Source of the DNA: Diploscapter coronatus
Taxonomy: Eukaryota > Nematoda > Chromadorea > Rhabditida > Rhabditidae
Reading direction: 5' to 3'
NCBI GenBank assembly: GCA_964036155.1
Contig: OZ038422.1
Location: 25,071,201 to 25,135,200, forward strand
Length of the DNA stretch: 64,000 bases
In this document: positions 1-15,200 of the stretch, one piece after another
Layout of the letters: the number at the start of each line of letters is the position of its first letter
Position numbering within the stretch: position 1 is the stretch's first letter
Notes under the pieces: generated by a model
The model's database searches: none
The model's input: the letters and a program-made list of their open reading frames with translations, nothing else
What the model was told of the DNA's origin: nothing
Program-made: the position numbers and the translations under genes

Positions 1-2141
<2,141 letters not shown>

Positions 2142-3252
2142 CGAATCTGTACCCAGGTTCACTCTGAAATTTGAAAATAACGTGAAAACAAAGAGAAGAA
2201 AAAGGAACGGAGGGAGAATGATAGAATCATGCACGTAGCTTGCAAAAATAAGCGGTTTTCATTTGCTATTTCTATGCATTTGATGAAGTATGTTTATACT
2301 GTATCGACAATTCAATTTTGTAGTCAAAAATTATTGTCAAGAAGATTTATTATTTTTCTCGAAATAAATAAAATGCAATTATCATCGCATGGTAGGGTTA
2401 TAAATAAAATAGTAATCGAATCATAAAAGATACAGAAATTTGCGAAAATGCAATATTATCTGAGAAAAAGACGAGAATTATTCCCTAAATTTAGATCTAA
2501 CCATGAAAATATGATTAGTTTTCGACGGCAAGATTGAGCTCTGATCTTCAAAAATTATCAAATTCAGAGTCTTAACTCAATCTTGCCACCTTTCACGAAA
2601 TTTTTGCTACTAAACCATCATTTCTATCAAAATTATCAAATTGTTCACTATGTCTTTTTATTACTTTTGTTTAAAAAGTCAATCGATATTATTCTGTTTA
2701 CAAAGCACTATCGTAGTAATAAAATGGCATTGCGATATTGAGGGTGGGTTCGGGTGCAAGATACTCGTATGTCTGGTCAGACTATGAATATGAGTTGACT
2801 GAGTCATGTCATGAAACTGAATGGTGCGAGTTTAGGTACTAGGTTAGGAAAATACACAGAAAGAGATTTCCTTGAGGATGATTAAACTCATGAGATACGA
2901 CGAAGAAATCTTCAATAAAAGTCCGAGACTTATTCAAAATATACTGTAAAACCAAGAATAGAAGCTCATGGTCTTGTATGTTCAGACCAACTTTTGAGAA
3001 GCGCTTCAATTAGGTTTTAGAATAGAACACTTAGAGGATTCACAAAATTATTAGAAGCCCCGGAACTTCTATCAGAGAATAGCCAATATGAGTGAGTTTC
3101 GTTTACTTGCAATTAAAACCAACAAAATGATATTTGAATGAATAGATAAAATCTACAATGTTCTCTAAGAAGAAATACATAAAATATTTAAAATTCTGAA
3201 AATATGCAAAAAAAAAAAAATAATAATAATAATAATATTTTTATAGAAATTT
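2142..3252. other. Intergenic region without a gene
   Basis: Lies between the start of the fumarate reductase gene and the 3' end of the nuclear receptor gene, both on the minus strand. I see no coding exon. It should hold the fumarate reductase promoter and the receptor 3' UTR. It contains a perfect-stem hairpin at 2527-2587, a short degenerate repeat near 3049 that recurs near 12177, and an A-run followed by an (AAT)n stretch around 3211-3237. Confidence 0.6.
2527..2587. repeat. Hairpin with 12-bp perfect stem
   Basis: GGCAAGATTGAG at 2527-2538 is exactly complementary to CTCAATCTTGCC at 2576-2587. Inside it CTCTGA and TCAGAG pair again across a 6-base bulge, leaving a loop of about 19 bases. 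It could be a small foldback element or a short structured RNA. Nothing decides between these. Confidence 0.6.
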
Positions 3253-6200
3253 TTAGACGCTCAGTAGGGTTTTACTGATGCAGTCTAAGTTGAACAATCC
3301 AAAGAGTTCGGCGGTTTTATACTGCTCGATGATTAATTGGATGATTTCCTAAATTCTCCAATTTTGTCTCTATTTAAAATTTTGAAATCTTACAAAAATC
3401 GTGCCCATAAACAAGATCAGATTTCCAATGCGTTGAGGCTTATCTTGACGATCCTAAAAATAAAAAATCTTCCAGATTTTAGGTAAAACTGACCTCATAA
3501 TATTCATTCAAACCCAGTAAAATTGCTTTTTCCTGTTCTTTAGCTAACGATCGAATATTCTGCGAGTATTCACAGTAACCTGAATTCAGCGAAGGTTGTC
3601 ATTTTGAAAGGGTTTTTTTTCTCGAACTTACCCAATTTCAGGATACACAGAGCTTTCAAAGCGGCATATTCGACTTGTTCAATGTGCATTTCTTGGAAGG
3701 GTATGATCACAGCTTGGTACAGGCGGGTAACGAATTCGTTGAAGTATCTAAATTCATTATTTTAGGTAAAAAGCATAAAATAATTATAAAGCTTACACTA
3801 TCTTGTGCTCCTTCTTTAATAACAGTCCTTTGTCGGTAATTTCGTCCTCCCAACCGAAGGAATAATCATTTACAGTGCATACTGAGCCATCGGTGAATAC
3901 CATGACCTAAAATTCCCAGATGAAGTAAAACTAATTTGAACGAATTTACCGGTCTCTCATCGTTCCTACTGGTCGTCTTTGCAGTGATCCAAGCAATATC
4001 CAATAAGGCGAAGGAGATCGTGGTCAAGCGGAAATAGATCATCTAAATTTTAGGCTCAGCTTGAAAAATTCAGTCTGAAATTACCCGCTCGACATCCCTG
4101 AGCAAGTCGAATCCCGGCGTGTTTTTGCAGTATTCGAAAGCCAAGAGATGGTCGAATTTTTGGGCGACAGATTGCCTTCCCATGGTGTGGGGAGGCGCTG
4201 TGTTTGGGTTGGTGAAAGGCTAAAAGCTATGGGTAAAGTTTATTTCACGGGGCTTTACTCGTACCACATCCCCACAATCGTTCATGACCGCGAGCATGTA
4301 GGTGTCGGTGAACATTAACCGGCGTCTGTCCATGGCGCGTTTAAGCTAAATTTTGGGACTTGTGTAAATTTATTAAAAGTTTTGATAATGGTAGAATTTC
4401 TCAGGTTTTTAGCCTGCACAAAAATTCAACTTATGGTAAAATAAGAATCCCTACTTCATCCACATAGTGTCTCAGCAACTCTCCACCAGTCATGCCGATC
4501 ACCGGGAACACTTCGTCGCTAGGCGAATAGACTTCTCCTAAATTTTCATATTTTCTTTTCTTCACTTTTATTTTTCGTACTGATTTCTTCCTCTCTTTGC
4601 TGCTCTTTCGATTGTTGAATCAGGTTGCTGGCCTTGTTGAGCAAAATCGACTGCAACGCACAGAGAGTTGCCGCAGACGTCGACGGCGTATCGAGAGACA
4701 GCTGAAGATTTTCTGGCATTATTTTCGAGGCCAGAATTTTTCTTTTTTAAATTTATTCCGTACATCTTGTCTTTGCTAGATTGATTTTCAAGGAAGTAAA
4801 CGACTAAATTTTTGGCACCATATTCAAAGAAATGTTATTTTTCTTTCCAAGAGCACTTTATGATGAGACTGGTTTTCAGTCTTTCAATAGCAAGCACAAT
4901 TTTCTTCATAATTTGATGAGTCCAAAGAACTGAACGTCTGAATTTTGGCATCATATTCAAGAACGAAATATTTTTTTATCTCTCAAGAGCTAGTCGTCAT
5001 AATGAGTATACCGTCGGAGAAAATGAAAATTGTTTTTCAGCGAATTCATAAGGTTTGGCTAAATTTAGCGAGTTTGATACGTCTGCGCAGTTGAGTTTCG
5101 GTATTTCTATAGAAATGTCCGAACACAAGGTCGTCCAAACGCGAGCGATTTTCAAGTGCAAATAGATGTACACGCTGAATGGAGTGAGTAAAGATCGAGA
5201 TATTACTCGATGAGTGAAAAATGAGGAGAGCAAAGTCTGGTGACGCTCAGCAAAATACTCAGCAAGTACAGTAAATGTACAGTAAGATGGAAGTTACGTA
5301 GTGCGAGCTATTTTGGTTTGAAAGGGTAAACAGTAATTCTTTCCCGTAATTAATCAAGAGAACAAGAACGAAATTCATATTCAATGGTTGAAGAATGAGT
5401 GCGCATGTAATAGCTAATAAGAAACAACTTCTCCCCATAACGCGAAAAGAAGTCTAACAAGATGAAGACAAGAATAAAACAAGGATTTTTCCCTATGACC
5501 ACTCTGAAAAATTTTGCGTCGCTTTTACAGCGTTTTTGAAGCGCTTCAGAGGCTCTTTTTATTCGCTTCCACAATCTGTCGCAAAAGCGCTTCAAAAGCG
5601 CCGTAAAAGCGACGCGAAATTTTTCAGAGCAGGAAGTCGTATTTCAAAAGTTTTGACAAAAACCGTACCTCTTGTTTGATCTGATTCTCGGCAAGAATCA
5701 TCGCCGTTGCCGTAGCAATTGGAGATGGTTTGTTGTATCCAGGCGAAGGTTTGCTTCCACTACTACTTGCCGACGCCAAAGGACTATTTGCAATGTCGGT
5801 CTCTGTAAATTGGAAACCTTCATTAAGCCAGATAAATACTGCAGCCGGGATGATATTGCGCCTGGATCCACCTTATTTTATCCGAAGATTCTTTATTTCT
5901 GATAAATCCAGACGCAATATCAAAATGATGATCCTACTATTGGAGGGCGGATCCACGACATCGACGCTTTCCGAGCCACGTTTCTCCTTCTTCTTCAACC
6001 GTCTGGAAGGACGACGTTTCTGGACGCCTAAATTAATTCTTTTGAAAAATGTCCAGATCTTCTGGATAACGAGTTTTCTCTAGTCATGGATAGATTCGCT
6101 TGATTTGCATAGCGGACTTCCCAAGGATGCGATGAACAATAGCCAACAGAACTTGATATGCTAATTTTACGGTTCACCAAGATATAAAGCCCCCTCAACG

Positions 6201-9200
6201 CAGGCGTGTGACGGTGATTTCACTATTTTTGCCCTTTCCTGAAAACGTTTGCATTTCAAGGTTGAATTGCGTATGGAGGCGAAAGACCTGATGTCTGAAA
6301 CGATAAGGGTCCGTCAAGTCGCATTTCTTGCGGTGAGTTCTTTGAGATCTACAGTAATCTGCGCTAATTTTAGTAGAATTTGCAAATTTAGAACATAAGT
6401 TGTATTTTAGACTGCTGTAGCTACATGCTGCACGTTATCTGCAATAATCAGTCTACCCCTGCTTTACAGTTACATTCAAGGGCTTCAGTCCCATGCCATT
6501 GTCGAAGTCGACTTTTGCAGGGTACAGTAATGCTTCTAACTTTAGTGCAGTAAACTGATTTGAAGACAAGGACAAGAGATCTATGGAAGGACGTGATCGA
6601 AATGGAGCAATCGATGGGGCGTCATCTGAAGAGACGTCGAGATTCGGAATCCGCAAATTCAGACGATGAGATCAAGAAACGCGAAAAGAGAGCTTGGCTT
6701 TTCGGAAAGTGGATCAGAGAAGGTAAGAGTCTACTGTATGTCAACAAGATGACTCATTATTTTGGTTTCCTCGCTCGAAATGAGTTGTTTTTGTTTATTT
6801 ATCGAAATTCTGCCCATGTGATGTGGATCATTTTACTCTTTCTTATTTCGGCTTCTATTTTTTCACTTCCTCTGAAAATCAAACCAGACGCACTCCCTCC
6901 TTCTGCACTTGCATAATATCAGCTTTCCCCTCTTCTGGCTCGTCGGAAAATTTCAAGCACCAGTCCCGAAAGCGTCAATTTAACCCATGTTGCGCGTTGC
7001 ATGAATTTGTGGAGATCGAAAATCGGCCTGGCGAATTTCTGACTTGTGCGTCGGACTACAGACAGTGAGAATGCAAATTAGAGCGGCCATAGCAATTCGA
7101 TGGAGAAAGGGAAAAGTCGCCATGAAAGGCTAAGCGGCTACAGAAAGCACAGCATGACTTTAGCGTAATTATGGGATTGCACGAGTTTGAAGACCTACAA
7201 AAAAGTCAACTCTTGATGTGTTTTCTAAAGTGATAACCTTCCAGCCGGCATTGGAACTCGATCCGCTAAGTACGAGGCGTATCCCCCGCCACCGCAAATT
7301 GCCTCGCCCATGCCAGCATCGTCCTACTATGCAGCGGCACCGATCGCTAGCTACGGGTCTGACGCCGCTATTGAAGAGAACAACAAATGTAAAATAATTC
7401 GGTTCTCGAGAAAATTCCAAATTCAGGCAACTGTCCATGTATACAAGGGCCAATGGGGCCTCAAGATAAGTCGAAGCAGAGATCTTGACGGTTTAAAATC
7501 CAATTTTAAGACCACCCGGGGATGACGGTTTGGATGGGATCGATGGAGCTCAGGGCGAAGTTTGACAAGTTGTAGAGAATCTTGAGATTCGTTGATTCAG
7601 AACGGAAAGCCTGGAAGAGACGGACAATTGCTTCCACCCAATGGAGTCCCACTGCAGCCATGTCTTATTTGTCTACCGGGAGAGGTGGGTGGGATGGGAC
7701 TCATTGGTAAATTTTCATGGTAAAATCGGGCTAATTCAAAATCTAGGATTACCTGGTCCAAAAGGCCTGAGAGGACTGCCTGGGTCGAACGGAAGGGTTT
7801 GATGATGATGATGAAAAGGGAGGTTTTTCGGAATAACGTTTTCAGAACGGTATCAAAGGCGAAGTCGGTGTACAAGGCGCGATTGGCCCAATCGGAATAA
7901 CGGGAGCCAGAGGGTCTAGGGTGTGACTTCCAAATTTGAATCAAATAATTGTCAAGACTCAGGGCGATAGAGGCAACCCCGGAAAAATCATCGAAGTCGA
8001 AGGACCATTGGCTCCAAGCGGGGTGAAAGGAATGATGGGTGCGAAAGGAGGCAGAGGCTTGAAAGTGATCATATTTTTTGGAATCAGGATTTTGAAGATG
8101 TACAATTTAGGGAAATGCTGGTATCGAGGGCATGAAAGGTGCAAAGGGTCCGAAAGGAGGTATTATTTTGATGAAGTTCCTTGATCAACGAAAGTAATTG
8201 ATTTTCAGAACCTGGAGGATCAGGCATTGATGGAAGAAGGGGAGCGAAGGGAGGTTGTCTCATTCGTATCGATGAAATTTTATGCTTTTGATTTCAGCAA
8301 CTGGTCCCCAAGGTATCCAAGGCTCAGGCGGCTCCTGTGGCCATTGCAATCCGCCACGACTTCCTCCTGGATATTGATCGACTTTGAACCTTTATTTATC
8401 TATACTTGAACAATAAAGCCTTTCTCCGCATGCTCGATTGTCAATTATAAGCCTCTTGAATTATTGTTGCTTCTTTCTCTCTCGCCGACAATAAGTAAAG
8501 AGGAGCCTAAGCGATGACACGGATAGAGAGATCGACAACAAACTACAACGACAGACAAACAATGAAGAGGCTGTTGGAAAATATAAAACCTAAAGATCAC
8601 AGGAAAACTAGAGAGAATTGGAAAAGAAGAGACGCCTGACGATGCTCAGACAACGATGAACAAACATCTTTCGAAGAGAATAGCAACACGAGGGAGTCAA
8701 AGAGACCAATAAGATGTTCCCGTCCAACGATGTTGCTGATGCACTCCTCCGTTGACATGGTATTTCTCTAGTCGAACTAAATAGCCTTTTGTTTTCACGG
8801 CATATTTCCCCGATCTTGGGAGACACTGGTCTCGACTATTTCTCCTATCTCGCGCAGATCTGCTCCATGGTCAACATGATCATGTGAATATCATATGCAA
8901 AAGAGCGGGCTCCAGTCGTAAACTCTTGCAACTCTCAGCAGACAAAAATGTTTCCAGCTTGAAAATGTCTAGTCTAACAATAACACGGCTCGGGCACACC
9001 GTGAAAATAGCTTGCGAAATATATTTTCAATGAAAGGTTTCTTGGAATTCAGCCAAACCTAACTCGCTACAACTTCAGATAAAATTGTAAACAATTTATG
9101 AGGCTGAAAACGAAGTCAATTAATTTTGAAAAGAAGGTGGAAACTTCAAGAAGATTGAATGAAATGGAGTTTAGGTTATTCCGAAAGTTCTAGAAAAGAA

Positions 9201-12200
9201 CGATGTTTTCGTAAAGTCTAGTCAAATGTTTCCCGATTCGAACCCCTCAAAACCGATCCCTAAAAGTACAGCGTACTTTGTTCGCTTCACAACATGTAAC
9301 TTTTCCAGACGATCAATAGCCGTGCAATGTGGAAAGGAGGAGAATGCGCAGAGCCAGACAGCTGTTCTGTTCACTTTCACACTGAACCCTGCTATTTCAC
9401 TGTGGTTGATCTTTTGGTCCGAAAGGGCATCACAGATTCGATCCTCAGTAAATAAAATTAAAGAATTGCAAGAAACTCAACTTTGAAGAAGTTTCGGAAA
9501 CCAAATAAATTTCGATGACTCGAAAGAAGTCTTGGAGAATTCAATAGAGACTCTTCTGCAACTTCAAAAGAAGTTTTGGTAACTTAAGTGCTATTAAATC
9601 GAATCTTTGCGAAACCATCATGTAAAGGCCAATAGCCAGGACGAAGTTCCCCTAATGGAAGTGCAAACCGGCACCAGATTTATCAATTTTCAGAAGATGC
9701 GGCGAAAAGATAGTTCAAAATTCTATTTTCGATCATTTAAGTCGATATTTTGCTGTAGGAACGATTGTTTGCAAGAATAGGTCAGTTTTGCTGCTTATCT
9801 TGACTTGGAAACGTGTAACCGAAAAGGCGATGATTTAGATCTACGAGAGAGAAGTTGGATAATTTAGCACAGGTTTGAGAGAATGGATGACAAAATGAGA
9901 AATTCGTAAATAGATGATGGGATCAGTAATAAATTCTGCTGATAATAGTTTGTAGATTGATAGCGAAAGGGCACGCTATATCATCTTTCATTATAATTTC
10001 TCAGTGCTGTCATAAATACCTCAAAAAACGATCGCCGCACTTTTTTACCCAAAAGCGCGTTCGTTCTTTGCGCTTAGAGCGGAAAATTTTAAGAGACGGC
10101 TTTGCAAACCACCTAAACCAATATGCGCTGTTGTGCATTCTTGAGAAATGTCGCTGCTCAAGGAAAAACTAAATCCATTCTTCAGCCTTTTAAAAGGGTA
10201 TTAGGGCAGAAATCGCATATTCCAGTAAGGAAAAAATTAAAAAGCGGAAAAATATAGGCACATTTTTATGACTTACATTCTCGTTTCATCCCGGCTCTGA
10301 GGCATTTCGCAAATCGGCATGCACGACAGATCATGCGGAGCTCTAAGATAAAATTTTTCTGACTTTTTGAAGTTTCATTTTTGAATTACCATGAAAAATC
10401 TTGCAATCATTCTCCTTCTTGCAGTGAAACGTAATGTTGAGCGACACCGTTCTGCAATTCTTTTACATTTTAGAGCAATTTTTAATAGATTTTAGTCATC
10501 AGTTTCATTGTTGTCCAGGATGGAATGCTTTATCAGAGACGGTCCATTTTGCTTGCAAAAATATGCACCCTATAGTCGAGAACTGATATGGTTCCGTTTT
10601 TCTGCGAAATTTCAGTCAATTTCATTGATAATTTGAAGTTCCTCTTCCAAATCAAATCAATTTCACAAAATTTCCGATTTTTATTTTGAAATTTACACGT
10701 GAACAACGTCACCTTGGGTGTGGTCATTTTTTACCAAACTCCAAACAAAGTTCATTGCTAATAAGTTAAACTTTGACTGGAATCGGCAATCATAAAATTG
10801 ACTGAAAGTTTCTTATGGAATTTCTGTGACCCAAAACTACTAAGACAGTCTATTTGAAAGTAGATGGGTGAACAATTAGTAATCGAGAACAGTATCAGCC
10901 AAAAAATTGAAAAGTAAAAAGTGGAATAAAAACTTTGAAAACTTTACCGCCTGAAAAATGCCGCACAAGCCAGGCAGCTAATTGAGCCGAAGTGGGGCGA
11001 AGCGCCTTCAGGCAAAGAGCAAACCAGACAAACCGCATTTGACGACGACGATTGTACGGAAGATGGTCCTAAAATAATTCGTTTTTATTTTATTGCTACA
11101 AAGATCTGTTTATTCCGATATTGCATCTCATTTATTTTCATACATTCCGCTTCTGCAACGGATCGAGATCTACTAGATTTGGGATGCAGATATCCGATAT
11201 TTCATCAGACGGAAATATTTACCTAGTTTTTCCAAAAATACGGTAAAAGTTGCATTTTTGTAAATATGGTATATTTTTTTTATAAGTTTAAGACTGAGAT
11301 AAACAGAAATATGACATTATGAAGTTGTTGACCAATGTGCTTTGGGAATTCGACCTTTGCGCATCTCAACCTTGTAAGAATAATAGGTCAAAAGTGCATC
11401 TCTAGTGAATTTCCATAAATTCAGCGCCAAATTTCTTCTGGTTTTCTCCGCTTACTCCTCATTTTATGTTCAGGGTTTTCGCCGTATAGCAATGAAAATG
11501 AATAGCGTCGTCTTTGAAGTACATTGTTCAAATAGAATACAAGGTAAAAAAGCGTGGCAGAGTGGCTGGGATATTTTTATGTGTGGGAAAGGTCAAACGT
11601 GCAGAGAATTTACTTCTATACAAAGCTGTCTAAGTTTCTGTTGCTATAGTGTGTCTTCAAGTGGATGCATATATTCAGTTAAACCTTGTGCAAATACAGT
11701 CGAAATTGAGTTTTTGCTCGGCTATGAGAGTTATGGGAACGTCTAGAGAACTTTCTGAAAGTTCAGTAAAGTTTCTGGAACTTCAGATTAAACTTCACTT
11801 TACTTCTGGAGCTACACATTCTAGTCGTAGCTCTAGAAAATCCCCATTTTCCGGCAAAAAGATGGACATATATTAAAAAGACTAGATTAAAGCACGAGAG
11901 AGCTCTTGCCCCTGCCTGCCGACCGCTGAACCCTTCGGAGCATGTAAACATCCATCGAAAAATGCAAAGAGAGTCATACATCAGTTGCGACTATATTTGG
12001 CAAGTTCATGCGGTGAAATTAGATGTTTATAAAACTTGAGCCCCAATACATTCCCAGGAGATGGAGAAAAACGCTTCAAATAGAATGTTTTGCCGGAGTA
12101 TTTCGGATATTTTGAAAGGGTTTTAGTAGATTACAAGAAATTTAGTATATTTCAAAATGAACGCCCAGAAGAATGATTAGAAGCTCATGAACTTCTATTT

Positions 12201-15200
12201 CCGAATTTTCGATATTAAATTTTTCTTTTCCATATTTTAAGTCAAATAAAATCTCTTAAAAAAATGAAAAATTAGAAATTTTAGGCCAAAATAGCAAATC
12301 AAAGATCAGCCTTCCAAGTTATCTTTACGCATCTTCAAAAATTCTCTCACATTACGATAACGAGATAAGATCATTTTACTCTCATCATCCTATTCTCGCT
12401 AATTCTCACTTCTTCCAACCCCCGATGCTGGCCTTTTATTTGACATCGATTCAAAAAATGAGAGAATTACAAAGCGATAGCTGACTTATAAAAAAACGGC
12501 TTGAGAAAACGTCGATGTTTGAAACGTTCGATGATTTATGGGGATCTGATAATCGATCATTAGTTGAAACTTTCCGAATTTTTATAAATGCCTTCAAAAA
12601 GTGAAACCATCGATTGATTTTTTATGAAACGTAGATACCAGATTAATGTTCTCTATGATTGAAACAATTTGAGATTTTTTCTTCAATTTTGCAAGATTTA
12701 AAAAAAAAAATTTACATCTCCATGGCTTTAGAGAATTCCTGTATTTTGGTAATTTATTTTTGATAGACTAGATTTTTCTTCTCGAATAAAACCGATCTCC
12801 GGTTTTTCAACGTCAATTTTTGCAAAGTTGGCACGAAAACTCATTCTCATGCACTAGTATTTCTCGTTAATTACATGTCTTTTACACACAAAAGAGAAGA
12901 TCCCTTGAAATGGGTTTCGCAAAAAGGGAAACTCCCTTTGTGTAGTATTTTCGATTTTCAACTCTTGTTGTTCTTTTCGAATGTTTCGAGAAAATGTGTT
13001 CTTGTCAATCATTGACGGAATTTTCAGAAGGGAAAATTGCTGATATGACAAGTATGTGAGAGTTTAGAGACGAAAGACACAAGTTCAAAGTGAGTTTTGT
13101 CTATCTGAAATGCACTCTCGAAAAATTAGATCAAGTCTTAACAGAAACTATAGTTATTCGTTTTCCTGGTTCGGAAGTTTTAGGGTAGTAACGATTTGAC
13201 ACTTTACAATAGTGTATTATCAGCATTGAAAATTAATGAGTCCTTAGAACGCTGCTATTGCACTTTTCGATTAAATTTTACTATAGTTAGTCGATCATTA
13301 TACTCTTTGAGTTAGTTGTCCCCCATTTTCTGACTTTCGTATGGGCGCTTCCAAGTCCTAGGCTAGATTGCACTTTGCTGCATTCTAGCCTAGTGCATTC
13401 CTCATTCCCAGTTGAACCTTTTGATCTCGAATCGCATTAGAAATAAAACGAGAGATAGCGTGGCAACACACACCATTGGGATAAAGAAATAGTGGTACGT
13501 TATAGCCGCACTTTCGATCATTAGATCTTCTCATTTGCTGGCCGATTTTGGCTATGACAAACAAGTACGTTTTAGAGCGTTGTCGATTTTAGGCCAGCTT
13601 GAGAGTTGATTTTCGGCCGAAGCAATGACGGGTAGTAAGTACTCATCGCCTAATTTCCTATGATATTTCCAACCTTTTATTCTATCTTAGGGCAATCTCT
13701 TTTTCTTTCGGCGCATTCTAGCACGGAAGTATAGCGGTAATACCTAATGAATGCTTCGCTGCAGATCCAATGCACTGAGCGGGCAAAAGTAGCCCCACGA
13801 AAAAATGAATAGATACATAATTTGCAGCCTCTTCGCGAAAAAGAGGGAAAATTTTAATCTCTGGCTCAAAAAGTGCGCTAGCAGCATGGAACTTCCCCGT
13901 ATAACATCATTAGAACTCGAGAATAATCTAGCGAGCTTCATACATTGGTCTTCTGAACTTCTGGACCGAATCACAGCACAACCTTAGCTCAAGAATTTCG
14001 AAACTGATGCTAATGAATTACTGGAACCCCATAATGAACTAACGTGGAAGTTAAATGAATTATTTCTAACCTTTATCAACGCTAATTAGAAAGATGCGCT
14101 GAATCATTTCGTTTCGAATAAGAATAATATTTTGGAGCGAATTAATCCAAATCCATTTTTCAATTCTTTGAATATGAACGATCAGGCTGATCACTTCCCG
14201 TCTATGCTTGTTCAGGCCTATTTATCGTTTACCGTAAAATGCAGACGGCTATTTTCAATGACTTTCTCGGAATAGAGCACGCTTGTGACCGACGCAAATT
14301 CAAATATAGACAGGCGAGGACCAGACTGTGTTTATGGTATTTACTATTTGCTGTCTAGGATTGGTGGAACAATAGCTAGAGTCGTAAAAGTATTGAATAT
14401 TCATTCGTGTCTTTTTCCCCCACAGGCTTTCCTATACTATTTTTAGATTCCAATTTTATTCTTGGATCAAAAATGTGAAAATGTAGTTATGTCATATAAT
14501 TTTTAAAGAAGGTGAGAAAAAATTCTTCAGGTTTGTGCTTAATCAATTTTCTTCATTTTTCAGTCACATGATAAACGCATGATTTTTTTAGATAGAGAAA
14601 AGCTCCTACAGTAAAACCATTTCTCAACAGCGCAATGGGGCGCGGCTCGGTCGGAGAGCAAAAAGTTTCGCTGCAAAACGCCGTGTCTGACAAAAAGTCA
14701 ACAGAGATGATAGAGTTTGAGAGGGATAAGTGAGAGATAATCCAGGAAAGAAAATTGGAAAATAGCAAAATAGGCTTGATGCAGATCTTCGCCAACTTAG
14801 TTTTTAGTCGTAGTATTCGCTAAAACGCTCTCGGCTGTGGGGTAATTTCACGATAATTACCGTTTAATTTTGGAGTTTTGCAGAAACCATTAAAGTAACT
14901 TTTGAAAAGAAATTATCAACCCTTAACCCCCGTCAGAATTACTATAGGTTGAATTTACTAGAAAGTTATAGAACTTGTACAAACAGAAAAGTTTGAGCTT
15001 CTTTGAACGACTCTTAGACTCAATGGAAAGAGTTCAGGAAGTTTAACTTCAAAATTAAAAAAGAAATGATCAAAATCGAATAAATGACCGAATCACTTCG
15101 ATTAATTTAAAGCTGAATATATACATTTCAGTCGTAATTGCAGTTATTATGATCGGAGCCAAAGATCTTTTCAAGGCTCTTAAAATAGCGGATTAAACAC

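Noticed and set aside
9230..9262. TTCGAATC-type B-box resembling a tRNA T-arm (minus strand)
   Set aside because: The flanking T-stem does not pair and no A-box or acceptor stem is present.
11749..11765. GAACTTTCTGAAAGTTC, considered as a heat-shock element
   Set aside because: The spacing of GAA/TTC units departs from the nGAAn array in the third unit, and it lies deep inside an intron. It is only a near-palindrome.
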